Of a stretch of 64,000 nucleotides of DNA, positions 24,866 through 34,659 are shown one piece after another; the stretch's first letter is position 1, and each line of letters opens with the position of its first letter. Below the pieces are notes generated by a model, which ran no database searches, had not been told where the DNA came from, and saw nothing but the letters and a program-made list of their open reading frames with translations. The DNA lies in the NCBI GenBank assembly GCA_963707665.1, contig CAVPQU010000018.1:248001-312000 (forward strand), read 5' to 3'. The position numbers were made by a program, and so were the translations under genes. Source of the DNA: DATJCV01 sp963707665. Its GTDB lineage: Bacteria > Pseudomonadota > Gammaproteobacteria > Burkholderiales > Burkholderiaceae_D.

Positions 24866-26127
24866 GCGTTCGGCTGTGCCGGCACGGTGCGCGGCGAGCG
24901 CACATGCTCGGGCCGTACGCCGACGCCGACCGCATACGCCGGTAGCGCGCGCAACAGCGGCCAGCGATTCAGGCAGCGCAACGCCCAGGGTGCTTGCAGC
25001 ATTTGCCGCGGTGGCCGACCGTGGCCGCCGACCACCGGTGCCAGCAGCCGGTTTTGAATCGTCACCTGCAGCGCCTGCGTGACACGGGTCGGCAACAGGC
25101 GCCGGCGCTCGACCTGTGCCAGCAGCGGCGTCAACGCCGTGGCATCGATGCCCGGGTCGGCCAGCGGTGCGGCCAGCAGGTTCGCCGCTGCCACTGCATC
25201 CTGGATCGCCAGGTTGATGCCGACGCCGCCGATTGGCGACATCGCGTGCGCGGCATCGCCGATGAACAGCAGCCCCGGCTTCCACCAGTGCTGCAGCCGA
25301 TCCACCGCGACACTGAGCAGTTTGATGTCATCCCAGCCGGCCAGTGTGTGCACGCGGTCGGCGAACTGCGGCGCCACGCGCGCCAGCTCGGCGCGAAAAG
25401 CCTCCAGTCCGGCCGCCTGCACTGCCTGAATGCCGCCTTTCGGGATCACGTAGGCGCATTGCCAGTAATTGTCGCGACGTAACATCGCCAGAAAATAACC
25501 GTTGCCAATGCGGGCGCCGCTCTCGGACGGGTCGCCTGGCGCCCGTGGCAGCCGTAACCACAAGACGTCGATCGGTGCGCCCAGGTCCAGTACCGTGAGG
25601 CCGGCCGCAGCGCGCAGCACGGAATGGCGGCCGTCGGCGCCGATCACCAGATCGGCACGGATTTCCAGCGCACCGTCGGCGGTGGCAGCGCGCACGCCCA
25701 GTACGCGGCCGTCTGCCTCGATCAGCGTGTTGGCTTCCGCCTGCAACAGCAGCCGAAAACCGGGGTAGCGCTGCGCTTCGTCGCGCAGGAAATCGAGAAA
25801 CTCCCATTGCGGCATCAAGGCAATGAAGGGACAGTGCCTGCGCAAGCGCGAAAAATCGGCGATGGTCAATTCGGTGTCGCCGACCGTCGCGTGCAGGACG
25901 CGCGCTTCATCGTGCGGGCGAGCCAGAAACGCGTCGAGCACGCCTAGCTCATGCATCACGTCGAGTGTGGAGGGATGCACCGTATCGCCGCGGAAGTCGC
26001 GCAGGAAGTCGGCGTGCTTTTCGAGCACCAGCACCTCGACGCCGGCACGTGCCAACAACAAGCCCAGCATCATGCCCGCCGGGCCGCCGCCGGCGATGCA
26101 GCAGCGCGTGTGGCGGGTATCCGGCAT
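24862..26127 (-). CDS. FAD-dependent monooxygenase (PHBH/UbiH-like)
   Basis: Flavoprotein monooxygenase of 421 residues. The dinucleotide-binding motif CIAGGGPAGMMLGLLLARAG is near residue 10. The second motif LVIGADGRHSVLR (DG motif) is near residue 160. The third motif GLLFIGDAAHAMSPIGGVGINLAIQDA contains GD and the ribityl contact. RDFRGDTVHPSTLDVMHELG is seen in a subgroup of uncharacterised monooxygenases. The substrate is unknown. The start (ATG at 26127) is 20 bases after the phosphofructokinase stop on the same strand, so the two may be co-transcribed. Confidence 0.87.
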   Translation of the reverse strand: MPDTRHTRCCIAGGGPAGMMLGLLLARAGVEVLVLEKHADFLRDFRGDTVHPSTLDVMHELGVLDAFLARPHDEARVLHATVGDTELTIADFSRLRRHCPFIALMPQWEFLDFLRDEAQRYPGFRLLLQAEANTLIEADGRVLGVRAATADGALEIRADLVIGADGRHSVLRAAAGLTVLDLGAPIDVLWLRLPRAPGDPSESGARIGNGYFLAMLRRDNYWQCAYVIPKGGIQAVQAAGLEAFRAELARVAPQFADRVHTLAGWDDIKLLSVAVDRLQHWWKPGLLFIGDAAHAMSPIGGVGINLAIQDAVAAANLLAAPLADPGIDATALTPLLAQVERRRLLPTRVTQALQVTIQNRLLAPVVGGHGRPPRQMLQAPWALRCLNRWPLLRALPAYAVGVGVRPEHVRSPRTVPAQPNA

Positions 26128-26147
26128 CCGCGGCTTTCGGCTGCCGC

Positions 26148-27359
26148 TCAGGCGCTGATGATCTTGGCGACCGCCGGCGCCCGCAGCCGGAACGGGTCCG
26201 GCAGGTCGGCACCCAGCAAGGGTCGCAGGTAATGGTGAAAGGCTGCGGTGACATTGGTGCCGTTGGCGGCAATGAATTCTTCCTCCATGACACGCGTCTT
26301 GCCGGCCACCGCATCCAGCGCCAGCAGCTGATGCTCGACCGCATAATCGCCGCAGCGGCGCAGCGCGATCGAGCCGTCGCGTTTTCCGTGCAGCGCAAAT
26401 TGCACCGCCTTTTCGCCTGCCTCGCGCGCCTCGCGCTGGTCGACGTCCGAGACGCAGCCGAGAAACGAGCGTTGCAGGTAGCCGAAGGTATCGCCGCGCA
26501 CGCGTTTGAGGTTCAGCTTGGCCTTGATCGCAGTGCACAGCAGGTCGGCCAGTGCGCCGCTGCCGGACAACTGGACATTGCCGTGCGCATCATGCTCGGT
26601 CTCGGTTGCCAGCGAACTGGCGATGGGCGTGCCGGCCGCATCGTGGATGCCCTCCGACACCGCGATCACACAGCGCCCGAAGCGCGCATATACCACCTGC
26701 ACCTCGGCCAGGAACTGCTCCAGCACGAAGGTGCGTTCCGGCAGATAGATGAGGTGCGGGCCGTCGTCGGTATATTTGCGGCCGAGAGCGGATGCCGCCG
26801 TCAGAAAGCCGGCGTGGCGGCCCATGACGACGCCGACATAGATGCCGGGCAAGGCAGCATTGTCCAGATTGGCACCGGCAAACGCCTGCGCCACGAAGCG
26901 CGCCGCAGAGGGGTAGCCAGGCGTGTGATCGCTGCCGACCAGGTCGTTGTCGATGGTTTTCGGGATATGCATGCAACGCAGCGGGTAGTGCGCCGCCTGT
27001 GCCGCCTGGCTGACGATGCGTACCGTATCGGACGAATCGTTGCCGCCGATGTAGAAAAAATGGCCGATCCGGTGTGCCTGCAACACCTTGAGGATTTCCT
27101 GGCAATACTTGACGTCCGGCTTGTCGCGCGTCGAGCCCAGTGCCGACGACGGCGTCTTGGCGACCAGCTCCAGATTGGCGCTGGTTTCCTGGCTCAGATC
27201 GACCAGATCCTGGTCGATGATGCCGCGCACGCCATTGCGGGCGCCATACACCCGTTCGATTCTGGAAAACTGGCGTGCTTCCAGCGCCACGCCGACCAGC
27301 GACTGGTTGATGACCGCGGTCGGGCCGCCGCCCTGCGCAATCAGGATTCTTTCGGTCAT
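26148..27359 (-). CDS. pfp: pyrophosphate-dependent 6-phosphofructokinase
   Basis: Reversible glycolytic/gluconeogenic enzyme using pyrophosphate instead of ATP, 403 residues. The phosphate-binding motif is IAQGGGPTAVINQS. The two donor-determining positions both point to PPi: GGND where ATP enzymes have GGDG, and Lys in PKTIDND where ATP enzymes have Gly. MGRHAGFLTA and the substrate motif EGIHD are present. The presence of a membrane pyrophosphatase at 42952 fits a metabolism that recycles PPi. Confidence 0.9.
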   Translation of the reverse strand: MTERILIAQGGGPTAVINQSLVGVALEARQFSRIERVYGARNGVRGIIDQDLVDLSQETSANLELVAKTPSSALGSTRDKPDVKYCQEILKVLQAHRIGHFFYIGGNDSSDTVRIVSQAAQAAHYPLRCMHIPKTIDNDLVGSDHTPGYPSAARFVAQAFAGANLDNAALPGIYVGVVMGRHAGFLTAASALGRKYTDDGPHLIYLPERTFVLEQFLAEVQVVYARFGRCVIAVSEGIHDAAGTPIASSLATETEHDAHGNVQLSGSGALADLLCTAIKAKLNLKRVRGDTFGYLQRSFLGCVSDVDQREAREAGEKAVQFALHGKRDGSIALRRCGDYAVEHQLLALDAVAGKTRVMEEEFIAANGTNVTAAFHHYLRPLLGADLPDPFRLRAPAVAKIISA

Positions 27360-27412
27360 GCTATTCCCCTGCTATTTATGGTTAAGCGCTGCTGCAACAA
27401 CCGTCATGCGGC

Positions 27413-27925
27413 TCATCCCGAAAGCGCCCTCTGATCGCGCCGCAGTGCATAAATCATGTACAGCACGATGCCGGCATTGAGCAGGAACGCGGCAGCCTTG
27501 ATCCAGGAGGTGCCGTGCAGTAATTCCCAGGCTTCCAGCGGCATGTACAAGCCGCCGCTGGCCACCGCAAACCATTTGGCCCATCGTTTTCCAGTCCACA
27601 GGCCATACGCCTCCGCCAGCCGCAAAGCGGAGTAGGCGCACGACATTGCAGCCAGCAGCCACAGGCGCTGCCCCGAAACCGAGGCAAGCGAGAGGAAGAC
27701 GCGCGCACTGCGGCCGCCGGGATTCAGATGCAGATGGTCGACGAATGCCCTGGCAAAATGCCGCAGGTCGTGGTGCATGAGGGACAGCAGGCCAAATCCC
27801 GCCAGGATGACCAATATGCCTTTGGCGGCTTCAAAACAGGCCACCCAGCGTTCACCGCGCGTTGGGCTGCTTGCGAGCGGGCCCGGCGGGCCGGCCGGAT
27901 AGGCAAGAGAAGGCTCGGACATCAT
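27413..27925 (-). CDS. DUF2127 family membrane protein
   Basis: A 170-residue protein with about four hydrophobic helices: ILVILAGFGLLSLMH, WLLAAMSCAYSALRLAEAYGL, WFAVASGGLYMPLEAWELL and AAFLLNAGIVLYMIYAL. The order AKGILVILAG, then RLAEAYGLW and WAKWFA, is the DUF2127 pattern. The function is unknown. Met-Met at the start leaves the exact first codon open. It lies upstream of the phosphofructokinase gene on the same strand, with 53 bases between. Confidence 0.8.
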   Translation of the reverse strand: MMSEPSLAYPAGPPGPLASSPTRGERWVACFEAAKGILVILAGFGLLSLMHHDLRHFARAFVDHLHLNPGGRSARVFLSLASVSGQRLWLLAAMSCAYSALRLAEAYGLWTGKRWAKWFAVASGGLYMPLEAWELLHGTSWIKAAAFLLNAGIVLYMIYALRRDQRALSG

Positions 27926-28129
27926 TTTTTAATGATAGGTGATTTCGCAAATCGCAGTTTGTTGTGAAATAAGCGTGCCACATTATGGTGCGACATGAAG
28001 CAGACTTGACCAGGATCGAAAACAGTGCGGTGTATTTGCAAGATTATTGATTTTTTATGCCTCATTGGCGAATTCATGGTCGCATCTGTTCGCGCTGCGG
28101 ACTCGGTCCTTGATGCCAGGAATCAAGTA

Positions 28130-29659
28130 ATGCGGAAAAACCGATTTACCGCTTGCGCGTGGCACGCCCACGCTGTGGGCATAGGCCTTGCGATCAGCCT
28201 GACGCTTTCTGGTTGCGCCGTCGGCCCCGACTTCCATTCGCCGCCGGCACCATCCTTCGCTAGTGGTAACGGCTATACGCCAACGCCGCTTCCGGAACAA
28301 ACCGCAGCTGCGCAAGGCGTTGCCGGGGCAGCCCAGCGCTTCACGCCGGCGCAGGATATTCCGGCTCAATGGTGGGCCGTGTTCCATTCCGATGCCTTGG
28401 ACCAGATGATTCGCTCGGCGCTGGTGCAAAGCCCGAATCTGGCGGCGGCGCAGGCAGCGCTGAGGCAAGCGCAGGAAAATTACAAGGCCAGCGCCGGCAG
28501 CTTGCTGTATCCGGACGTCGCCGGCCAACTGGGCGTCACGCGGGAACGGGCTTCGAGTGTCGCGCTTGGCCTGCCGGGCAGCAGCCTGTTCACGCTCTAT
28601 AACGCATCGGTCAATGTGAGCTATACGCTGGACGCGTTCGGTGCCTCGCGCCGCACGCTCGAAGGCCTGCAGGCGAGCATTGACTACCAGCGCTTTCAGT
28701 TGGAAGCGACGTATCTGTCGCTGACTGCAAATCTGGTCACAGCGGCGATCAGGGAGGCTTCGTTGCGCGCGCAACTGCAAGCCACGCAGGAAGTGCTGGA
28801 TGCGCAGCAAAAGCAACTGCTGGTGATCGAGAAACAGTTCGCTCTTGGTGCCATCCCGCGCACCACCGTGCTGACGCAGCGTAATCAGGTGGCGCTGACC
28901 ATTGCCAGCTTGCCCGGGCTGGAAAAATCACTGGCGCAAACGCGGCACCAGTTATCCGTGTTGACGGGCAAGTTTCCCAGCGAAGCAGGCTTGCCGGAGT
29001 TTCAGCTGGCCGCACTGGCCTTGCCACAGGAACTGCCGGTTTCGCTGCCGTCGGCGCTGGTGCGCCAGCGTCCCGACATTCGTGCCAATGAAGCCTTGTT
29101 GCATGCAGCCAGCGCGCAAATTGGCGTCGCCACCGCGAATCAATACCCTCAAATTAATTTGACCGCAAGTTACGGCTTTACCAGCATCGCCGCCTCCCAG
29201 CTGTTTGATGCCGGGCTCTGGAGTCTGGGCGCCGGTCTGCTGCAGCCGATCTTCAATGCCGGCGCGCTCAGTGCCAGGCGTCGCGCTGCGGTGGCGGCGT
29301 ATGAACAGGCAGAGGCGCAATATCGGTCAACGGTACTGGGCGCTTTTCAAAATGTTGCTGACAGCCTGCGCGCGCTCGATTCCGACGCCGCCACGCTGAA
29401 GGCGCAGGCCGAGGTGGAAGCGCTGGCACGAGAGTCGCTGGACTTGATTACGCGGCAGTATCAGCTCGGCGGCATCAGCTACCTGGTGCTGCTGGATGCC
29501 CAGCGTACGTATCAGCAGGCACGTGTGGCCCTGGTGCAAGCGCAGGCGGCGCGCTATGCCGATACCGCGGCGCTGTTTCAGGCGCTAGGCGGCGGTTGGT
29601 GGAACCGGCCGGCGTTGGCCGCGGCGTCGGTCGAGACAGCACCGGTGAGCCGCGATTAG
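28130..29659 (+). CDS. RND efflux outer-membrane factor, NodT/OprM family lipoprotein
   Basis: Outer-membrane channel of a tripartite drug/solvent pump, 509 residues. A lipoprotein signal ends in LTLSGC, followed by AVGPDF, a signature of the NodT group. The rest is two outer-membrane-efflux repeats rich in Ala, Gln and Leu coiled coil, with RQRPDIRANEALLHAASAQIGVA and GGISYLVLLDAQRTYQQA as the conserved repeat parts. ATG 28130 is used because earlier in-frame Met codons (from 28025) would spoil the signal peptide. The adaptor follows after 65 bases. Confidence 0.9.
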   Translation: MRKNRFTACAWHAHAVGIGLAISLTLSGCAVGPDFHSPPAPSFASGNGYTPTPLPEQTAAAQGVAGAAQRFTPAQDIPAQWWAVFHSDALDQMIRSALVQSPNLAAAQAALRQAQENYKASAGSLLYPDVAGQLGVTRERASSVALGLPGSSLFTLYNASVNVSYTLDAFGASRRTLEGLQASIDYQRFQLEATYLSLTANLVTAAIREASLRAQLQATQEVLDAQQKQLLVIEKQFALGAIPRTTVLTQRNQVALTIASLPGLEKSLAQTRHQLSVLTGKFPSEAGLPEFQLAALALPQELPVSLPSALVRQRPDIRANEALLHAASAQIGVATANQYPQINLTASYGFTSIAASQLFDAGLWSLGAGLLQPIFNAGALSARRRAAVAAYEQAEAQYRSTVLGAFQNVADSLRALDSDAATLKAQAEVEALARESLDLITRQYQLGGISYLVLLDAQRTYQQARVALVQAQAARYADTAALFQALGGGWWNRPALAAASVETAPVSRD

Positions 29660-29724
29660 GCACACATTCACCAATGTTCCGGCTAACCCCGGTCCTAAAC
29701 AATGCACCGTAAAAGGAAGCATCG

Positions 29725-30897
29725 ATGGCGAAAGTAACCATGACCAGGCGCATGCTGATCATGCTGGCTTGTGTGGTCTTGCTGATCGCCGTGCTGGCGC
29801 TTGGGAAGTTTCTGCAGATCCGGCAACTGATTGCCAGTTCGCCCAAGCCTGGCCCCCAGACCGTGACTGCGATCAAGGTTGAAAGCCTGGAATGGCAGCC
29901 GCAGCTGACCGCTGTGGGCAGCTTGATCGCAGTGCGCGGTGTCGACCTGGCCAGCGAAATCGCCGGCCTGGTGCGCGATGTCCGCTTTGAATCCGGCCAG
30001 GACGTGGCGGCCGGCGCGGTGCTGGTGCAGCTCAACGCCGACTCGGATATCGCCCAGTTGCGCTCGCTGGAAGCGGCGGCCGAACTGGCCGCCACGGTGC
30101 TGGCGCGCGACCGCGCCCAACTGGCGGCGCAAGGCATCAGCCAGGCCCAGGTAGACGCCGACCTGGCTGACCTCAAGAGCAAGCAGGCGCTGGTGGCGCA
30201 GCAGGCAGCCCTGGTGGCCAAGAAGACCATACGCGCGCCGTTTGCGGGCCGAATCGGCATCGCTACCATCAATCCCGGGCAATACCTGAATCCGGGCGAC
30301 AAGATCGTCACCCTGCAAAGGATAGATCCGATCTACGTCGATTTCTTCGTGCCGCAAAAGCAGATCGCCGGTCTGACTGTCGGGCAGACACTGACGCTGA
30401 GCAATGATGCTTATACCGGTGTCGCCTTCTCCGGAAAAATTTCTGCCATCAATCCCCGCATCGACGCCACCACGCGCAACGTCCAGATCCAGGCCACCAT
30501 CGGCAACACCAAGCGTCAGCTGATACCCGGCATGTTTGCCAATGTCAGCGTGGATATGGGAGAGAAGCAGCGCTATCTGACCTTGCCGCAGACGGCGATT
30601 ACCTATAACCCGTATGGCTCGACCGTGTTCATCCTGCAGCCGGACGAGGGCAAGGATGCGAAGAAAGACAAGGCTGAGGCCAAGGACGAAAAGAGCAAGC
30701 CGCAACTGGTGGCACACCAGGTGTTTGTCACCACCGGGCCGACCCGGGGCGACCAGGTCGCGATCCTGAAAGGGCTGAGCGAAGGGCAACTGGTGGTGAC
30801 CAGTGGCCAGCTGAAGCTGAAGAACGACACGCCGGTAGTGGTCGACAACCAGGTGCGGCCCGCCGACAATCCGAACCCGACTCCGCAGGAACATTGA
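29725..30897 (+). CDS. RND efflux periplasmic adaptor (membrane fusion protein)
   Basis: Periplasmic adaptor of 390 residues that links pump and channel. One N-terminal hydrophobic anchor is followed by the lipoyl-like half motif GLVRDVRFESGQDVAAGAVLVQL. A short helical hairpin comes next, then the second half motif KKTIRAPFAGRIGIATINPGQYLN. The beta-barrel domain contains TVGQTLTLSNDAYTG. A lysine- and glutamate-rich insert (KDAKKDKAEAKDEKSK) sits near residues 310-330 in the membrane-proximal domain and is unusual but low-complexity. AAAAGGAAG precedes the start. The permease starts 10 bases later. Confidence 0.9.
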   Translation: MAKVTMTRRMLIMLACVVLLIAVLALGKFLQIRQLIASSPKPGPQTVTAIKVESLEWQPQLTAVGSLIAVRGVDLASEIAGLVRDVRFESGQDVAAGAVLVQLNADSDIAQLRSLEAAAELAATVLARDRAQLAAQGISQAQVDADLADLKSKQALVAQQAALVAKKTIRAPFAGRIGIATINPGQYLNPGDKIVTLQRIDPIYVDFFVPQKQIAGLTVGQTLTLSNDAYTGVAFSGKISAINPRIDATTRNVQIQATIGNTKRQLIPGMFANVSVDMGEKQRYLTLPQTAITYNPYGSTVFILQPDEGKDAKKDKAEAKDEKSKPQLVAHQVFVTTGPTRGDQVAILKGLSEGQLVVTSGQLKLKNDTPVVVDNQVRPADNPNPTPQEH

Positions 30898-30907
30898 GGA
30901 GACGACG

Positions 30908-33900
30908 ATGAAGTTTACCGATCTGTTCATTCATCGTCCGGTGCTGGCGACTGTGGTCAGCCTGCTGATCGTGGTGCTCGGTTTGCGTTCCGTGTTCAGC
31001 CTGCCGGTCAACCAGTATCCGCGCACGCAAAACGCGGTGGTCACGGTATCGACCACCTATTACGGCGCCGACGCGCAAACCATCGCCGGCTTCATCACGC
31101 AGCCGCTGGAATCGGCGATCGCCCAGGCCCAGGGCATCGATTACCTCTCGTCGTCCAGCAGCAGCGGCGTGTCGACCATCACCGCCACGCTGCGCCTGAA
31201 CTACGATGCCAATCGCGCCTTGACGGAAATCAATACCCAGGTCGCCTCGGTTCGCAACCAATTGCCGCCGCAGGCGCAACAGCCGGTGCTGACGGTGCAG
31301 ACCGGGCAAACCACCGACGCCATGTATATGGGCTTCTACAGCGACACGCTGCCGACCAACAACGTTACCGACTTCCTGGTCCGCGTGGTCAAGCCGAAAC
31401 TCGATTCGATCGAGGGCGTGCAGACCGCCGAGATACTCGGTGCGCGCCAGTTCGCGCTGCGTGCCTGGCTGGACAGCGCCAAGATGGCGGCCCACGGCGT
31501 GACCGCGGCCGACGTCAGCGCTGCGCTGGCAAGCAACAACTTCCTGACGGCGCTCGGCGCCAGCAAGGGGCAGATGGTGACGGTGCCGCTGACGGCCGGC
31601 ACCGACCTGCATACGGTGGAGGAATTCAAGCAGCTGGCGGTGAAACAGAACGGCGGCGCCATCGTCCGCCTGGAAGACGTGGCGACCGTGACCCTCGGCT
31701 CGGAGAACTACGACTTCAACGTCGCCTTCAGCGGCGTGCGCTCGGTGTTCATCGGCATCAAGGTGGCGCCGGAAGCGAATATCCTGGACGTGGCCAAGCG
31801 CGTGCGCACCGTATTTCCCTCGATACGCGCTCAATTGCCGACCGGCCTGACCGGCGAAATCGTGTATGACTCGACCGACTTCATCAACACCTCGATCCGG
31901 GAAGTGATCAAGACCCTGGTCGAAGCCTTGCTGATCGTCACCGTGGTGATCTATCTGTTCCTCGGCAGCTTCCGCGCGGTGATCGTGCCGGTGATCGCGA
32001 TGCCCTTGTCGCTGATCGGGACTTTTTTCGTCATGCTGATGCTGGGCTACTCGATCAACCTGTTGACCTTGCTGGCGATCGTGCTGGCGATCGGTCTGGT
32101 GGTCGACGATGCGATCATCGTGGTTGAAAACGTCGACCGTCACATGAAGGAAGAACACCGATCGCCGCTGGACGCGGCATTGCTCGCCGCGCGGGAACTC
32201 GGCGGCCCGATCCTGGCGATGACGGTGGTACTGGTTGCGGTGTACGTACCGATCGGCTTCCAGGGCGGCCTGACCGGCGCCCTGTTCACCGAATTTGCCT
32301 TCACCCTGGCCGGCGCGGTGGCGGTTTCCGGCATCGTCGCGCTGACCCTGTCACCGATGATGTGTTCGCGCTTCTTCCGGCCGTCACAGGATGAAGGCCG
32401 CTTCGCGAAGGCGATCGACCGTGTGTTCGACAAGGTGCACCATGGCTACCAACGCTTGTTGCACAGCTTGTTGGATACCTGGCCGGTGCTGATCGCGATG
32501 GGGGTACTGCTGGTCGTCTGCCTCGGCTTGATGTTCAAGATGTCGCAATCGGAGCTGGCGCCGGAAGAAGATCAGGGCCTGGTGCTGTCGCAGGTGGTCG
32601 GGGCGCCGAACGCAACCTCGGACCAGATGCTGACCTATGCCGATCAGATATTCCAGATTTCCAAGGCCATTCCCGAGTACAAGCAGATGTTCCAGATCAC
32701 CGGCGTGCCCACGATCAATGCCGGCCTTGGCGGCGTCTTGCTGAAGGACTGGGGCGAGCGCACGCGCAGCGCCAAGCAGATTCAACAGTACCTGCAGGAG
32801 CAATGGAACCAGATCGCCGGGGCGCGGGTCGCGGCCTTCCAGTTCCCGCCGCTGCCCGGCGCCTCCGGTCTGCCGGTGCAGTTCCTGATCACCACCACCG
32901 AGCCGTTTGAAAATCTGAACACGGTCGCGCAGCAAGTGCTCGACAAGGCACGCAGCTCGGGCAAGTTCTACTTCGTGGATGCCGATCTGAAGATCGACCT
33001 GCCGCAGGCCACGGTGCAGGTGGACCGTGACAAGATCGCCAGCCTGGGCTTGAGCCAGCAGGAAGTCGGCAGCGCACTCGGTGCCGCGCTTGGCGGCGGC
33101 TACGTGAATTATTTTTCGATCGCGGGTCGCTCTTACAAGGTGATCCCGCAAGTGCTGCAGGTCGATCGGCTCAACCCGGCGCAAGTGCTGGATTACTACA
33201 TCAAGACCCCGGACGGCAGCGTGATTCCAGTCAGCACGATTGCCGACATCAAGTACAGCGTGGTGCCGGAGTCGATCAATCGCTTTCAGCAACTCAATTC
33301 GGTGACCATCAGCGGCGTCACCGGCGCCTCGCAGGGCGAGATACTGCAATACCTGCGGGACACCGTGCAGGAAGTCGCGCCGGCCGGCTATACGGTCGAC
33401 TATTCCGGACTGTCGCGCCAGTTCGTGCACGAGTCGGGCGGTTTCCTGGTCACCATGCTGTTCGCGGTGATCATCGTATTTTTGGCGCTGGCGGCGCAGT
33501 TTGAAAGCTTCCGCGATCCGATCGTGATCCTGGTATCGGTGCCGCTGGCGCTGTTCGGCGCGATGATCTTCATCTTTTTAGGCTTCGCCTCGATCAACAT
33601 CTACACCCAGGTCGGCCTGGTGACGCTGATGGGTTTGATCAGCAAACACGGCATCCTGATCGTCCAGTTCGCCAACCAGTTGCAGAAAACCGGCATGAGC
33701 AAGCGCGAGGCGATCGAAGGGGCTGCCACAATCCGGCTGCGGCCGATCTTGATGACGACCTTTGCCATGGTGTTCGGCGTGTTGCCGCTGGTCATCGCGG
33801 CCGGCGCCGGTGCCGCCGGCCGGCATGCGATGGGCCTGGTGATTTTTACCGGTTTGTCGATCGGCACCTTATTTACGCTGTTTGTGGTGCCGGCGATGTA

Positions 33901-33976
33901 TATGTTCCTGGCCGCGGAACACCACGCGGAGGTGGCCGGTAATCAGGCTGCGCCGGCACCTGCGTCAGGCGGTTGA
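30908..33976 (+). CDS. RND multidrug efflux permease, HAE1 family (AcrB/MexF-like)
   Basis: Proton-driven inner-membrane pump, 1022 residues, the normal length. It starts with the family pattern FTDLFIHRPVLATVVSLLIV and has twelve predicted helices. The proton-relay aspartate pair lies in helix 4 (LAIGLVVDDAIIVVENVDRH). The second-half signatures are FVHESGGFLVTMLFAVIIVFLALAAQFES and GLISKHGILIVQFAN. AGGAG at 30897-30901 is the ribosome site. The order channel, adaptor, pump makes a self-sufficient efflux operon; no regulator gene is adjacent. Confidence 0.93.
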   Translation: MKFTDLFIHRPVLATVVSLLIVVLGLRSVFSLPVNQYPRTQNAVVTVSTTYYGADAQTIAGFITQPLESAIAQAQGIDYLSSSSSSGVSTITATLRLNYDANRALTEINTQVASVRNQLPPQAQQPVLTVQTGQTTDAMYMGFYSDTLPTNNVTDFLVRVVKPKLDSIEGVQTAEILGARQFALRAWLDSAKMAAHGVTAADVSAALASNNFLTALGASKGQMVTVPLTAGTDLHTVEEFKQLAVKQNGGAIVRLEDVATVTLGSENYDFNVAFSGVRSVFIGIKVAPEANILDVAKRVRTVFPSIRAQLPTGLTGEIVYDSTDFINTSIREVIKTLVEALLIVTVVIYLFLGSFRAVIVPVIAMPLSLIGTFFVMLMLGYSINLLTLLAIVLAIGLVVDDAIIVVENVDRHMKEEHRSPLDAALLAARELGGPILAMTVVLVAVYVPIGFQGGLTGALFTEFAFTLAGAVAVSGIVALTLSPMMCSRFFRPSQDEGRFAKAIDRVFDKVHHGYQRLLHSLLDTWPVLIAMGVLLVVCLGLMFKMSQSELAPEEDQGLVLSQVVGAPNATSDQMLTYADQIFQISKAIPEYKQMFQITGVPTINAGLGGVLLKDWGERTRSAKQIQQYLQEQWNQIAGARVAAFQFPPLPGASGLPVQFLITTTEPFENLNTVAQQVLDKARSSGKFYFVDADLKIDLPQATVQVDRDKIASLGLSQQEVGSALGAALGGGYVNYFSIAGRSYKVIPQVLQVDRLNPAQVLDYYIKTPDGSVIPVSTIADIKYSVVPESINRFQQLNSVTISGVTGASQGEILQYLRDTVQEVAPAGYTVDYSGLSRQFVHESGGFLVTMLFAVIIVFLALAAQFESFRDPIVILVSVPLALFGAMIFIFLGFASINIYTQVGLVTLMGLISKHGILIVQFANQLQKTGMSKREAIEGAATIRLRPILMTTFAMVFGVLPLVIAAGAGAAGRHAMGLVIFTGLSIGTLFTLFVVPAMYMFLAAEHHAEVAGNQAAPAPASGG

Positions 33977-34014
33977 CACCAGGACCTGACGCCGGCTTCA
34001 CGGCGCGAGCCGGG

Positions 34015-34443
34015 CTACGCTTGCAGAGTGGCATCCATCGTGATTTTTGCCTTCAGCAGCTTGGAAACGGGGCAGCCAGCTTTGGCCATATTGGCGATTT
34101 CGTCAAATTTTGCCTGATCCGCGCCCGGGATTTTGGCTGTGACCGTCAAATGACTGGCAGTGATCTCAAAGCCGTCGCCCACTTTGTCGAGCGTGACCGC
34201 GGCATGTGTTTCGATTTTGTCCGGCGTCAAGCCCGCCTGTCCCAGTAATAATGAAAACGCCATCGAAAAACAGCCGGCATGAGCGGCGCCGATCAACTCT
34301 TCAGGGTTGGTGCCGGCGCCATCCTCGAATCTCGACCTGAAGCCATATGGCGCATCTTTCAAGACGCCGGTTTCAGTCGAGATTGTTCCGCCGCCATCCT
34401 TGAAGCCGCCGTGCCAGATTGCCGATGCATTCTTCTTGATCAT
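34015..34443 (-). CDS. osmC: OsmC family organic hydroperoxide reductase
   Basis: Thiol peroxidase of 142 residues that reduces organic hydroperoxides. It has the two catalytic cysteines: one in AAHAGCFSMAFS and one in KAGCPVSKLLKA. The Arg/Glu pair supporting catalysis is in RSRFEDGAGTNPEELIGAA. Close agreement with E. coli OsmC (STETGVLKDAPYGF) favours OsmC over Ohr. Met at 34443 is preferred because the longer frame adds an unrelated leader. The upstream gap of 216 bases shows no gene. Confidence 0.92.
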   Translation of the reverse strand: MIKKNASAIWHGGFKDGGGTISTETGVLKDAPYGFRSRFEDGAGTNPEELIGAAHAGCFSMAFSLLLGQAGLTPDKIETHAAVTLDKVGDGFEITASHLTVTAKIPGADQAKFDEIANMAKAGCPVSKLLKAKITMDATLQA

Positions 34444-34659
34444 GATCGCTCCTTGAAAGTGAAAGGTTGCCGCTGCATGCGCAGTGGCCGTCAATCAGAC
34501 AGCGGATGATGGAAATAATTGCAAGTCTGCCCTAGAGAAGCGGGGGCGACTGGGCCGCCTCTCGGCACCGGGGACGAAGGGCAGTCGCTGGACTCGGACT
34601 GCCAATGGATTTTGTCGCCCGTGCACTTTCGGCTTGGCCGCGGGCGAAGTCAGGTCTGG

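Noticed and set aside
30728..33430. Several long minus-strand frames opposite the RND pump genes
   Set aside because: Composition is His/Arg/Gln-rich without membrane helices or motifs, while the plus strand encodes the full pump.
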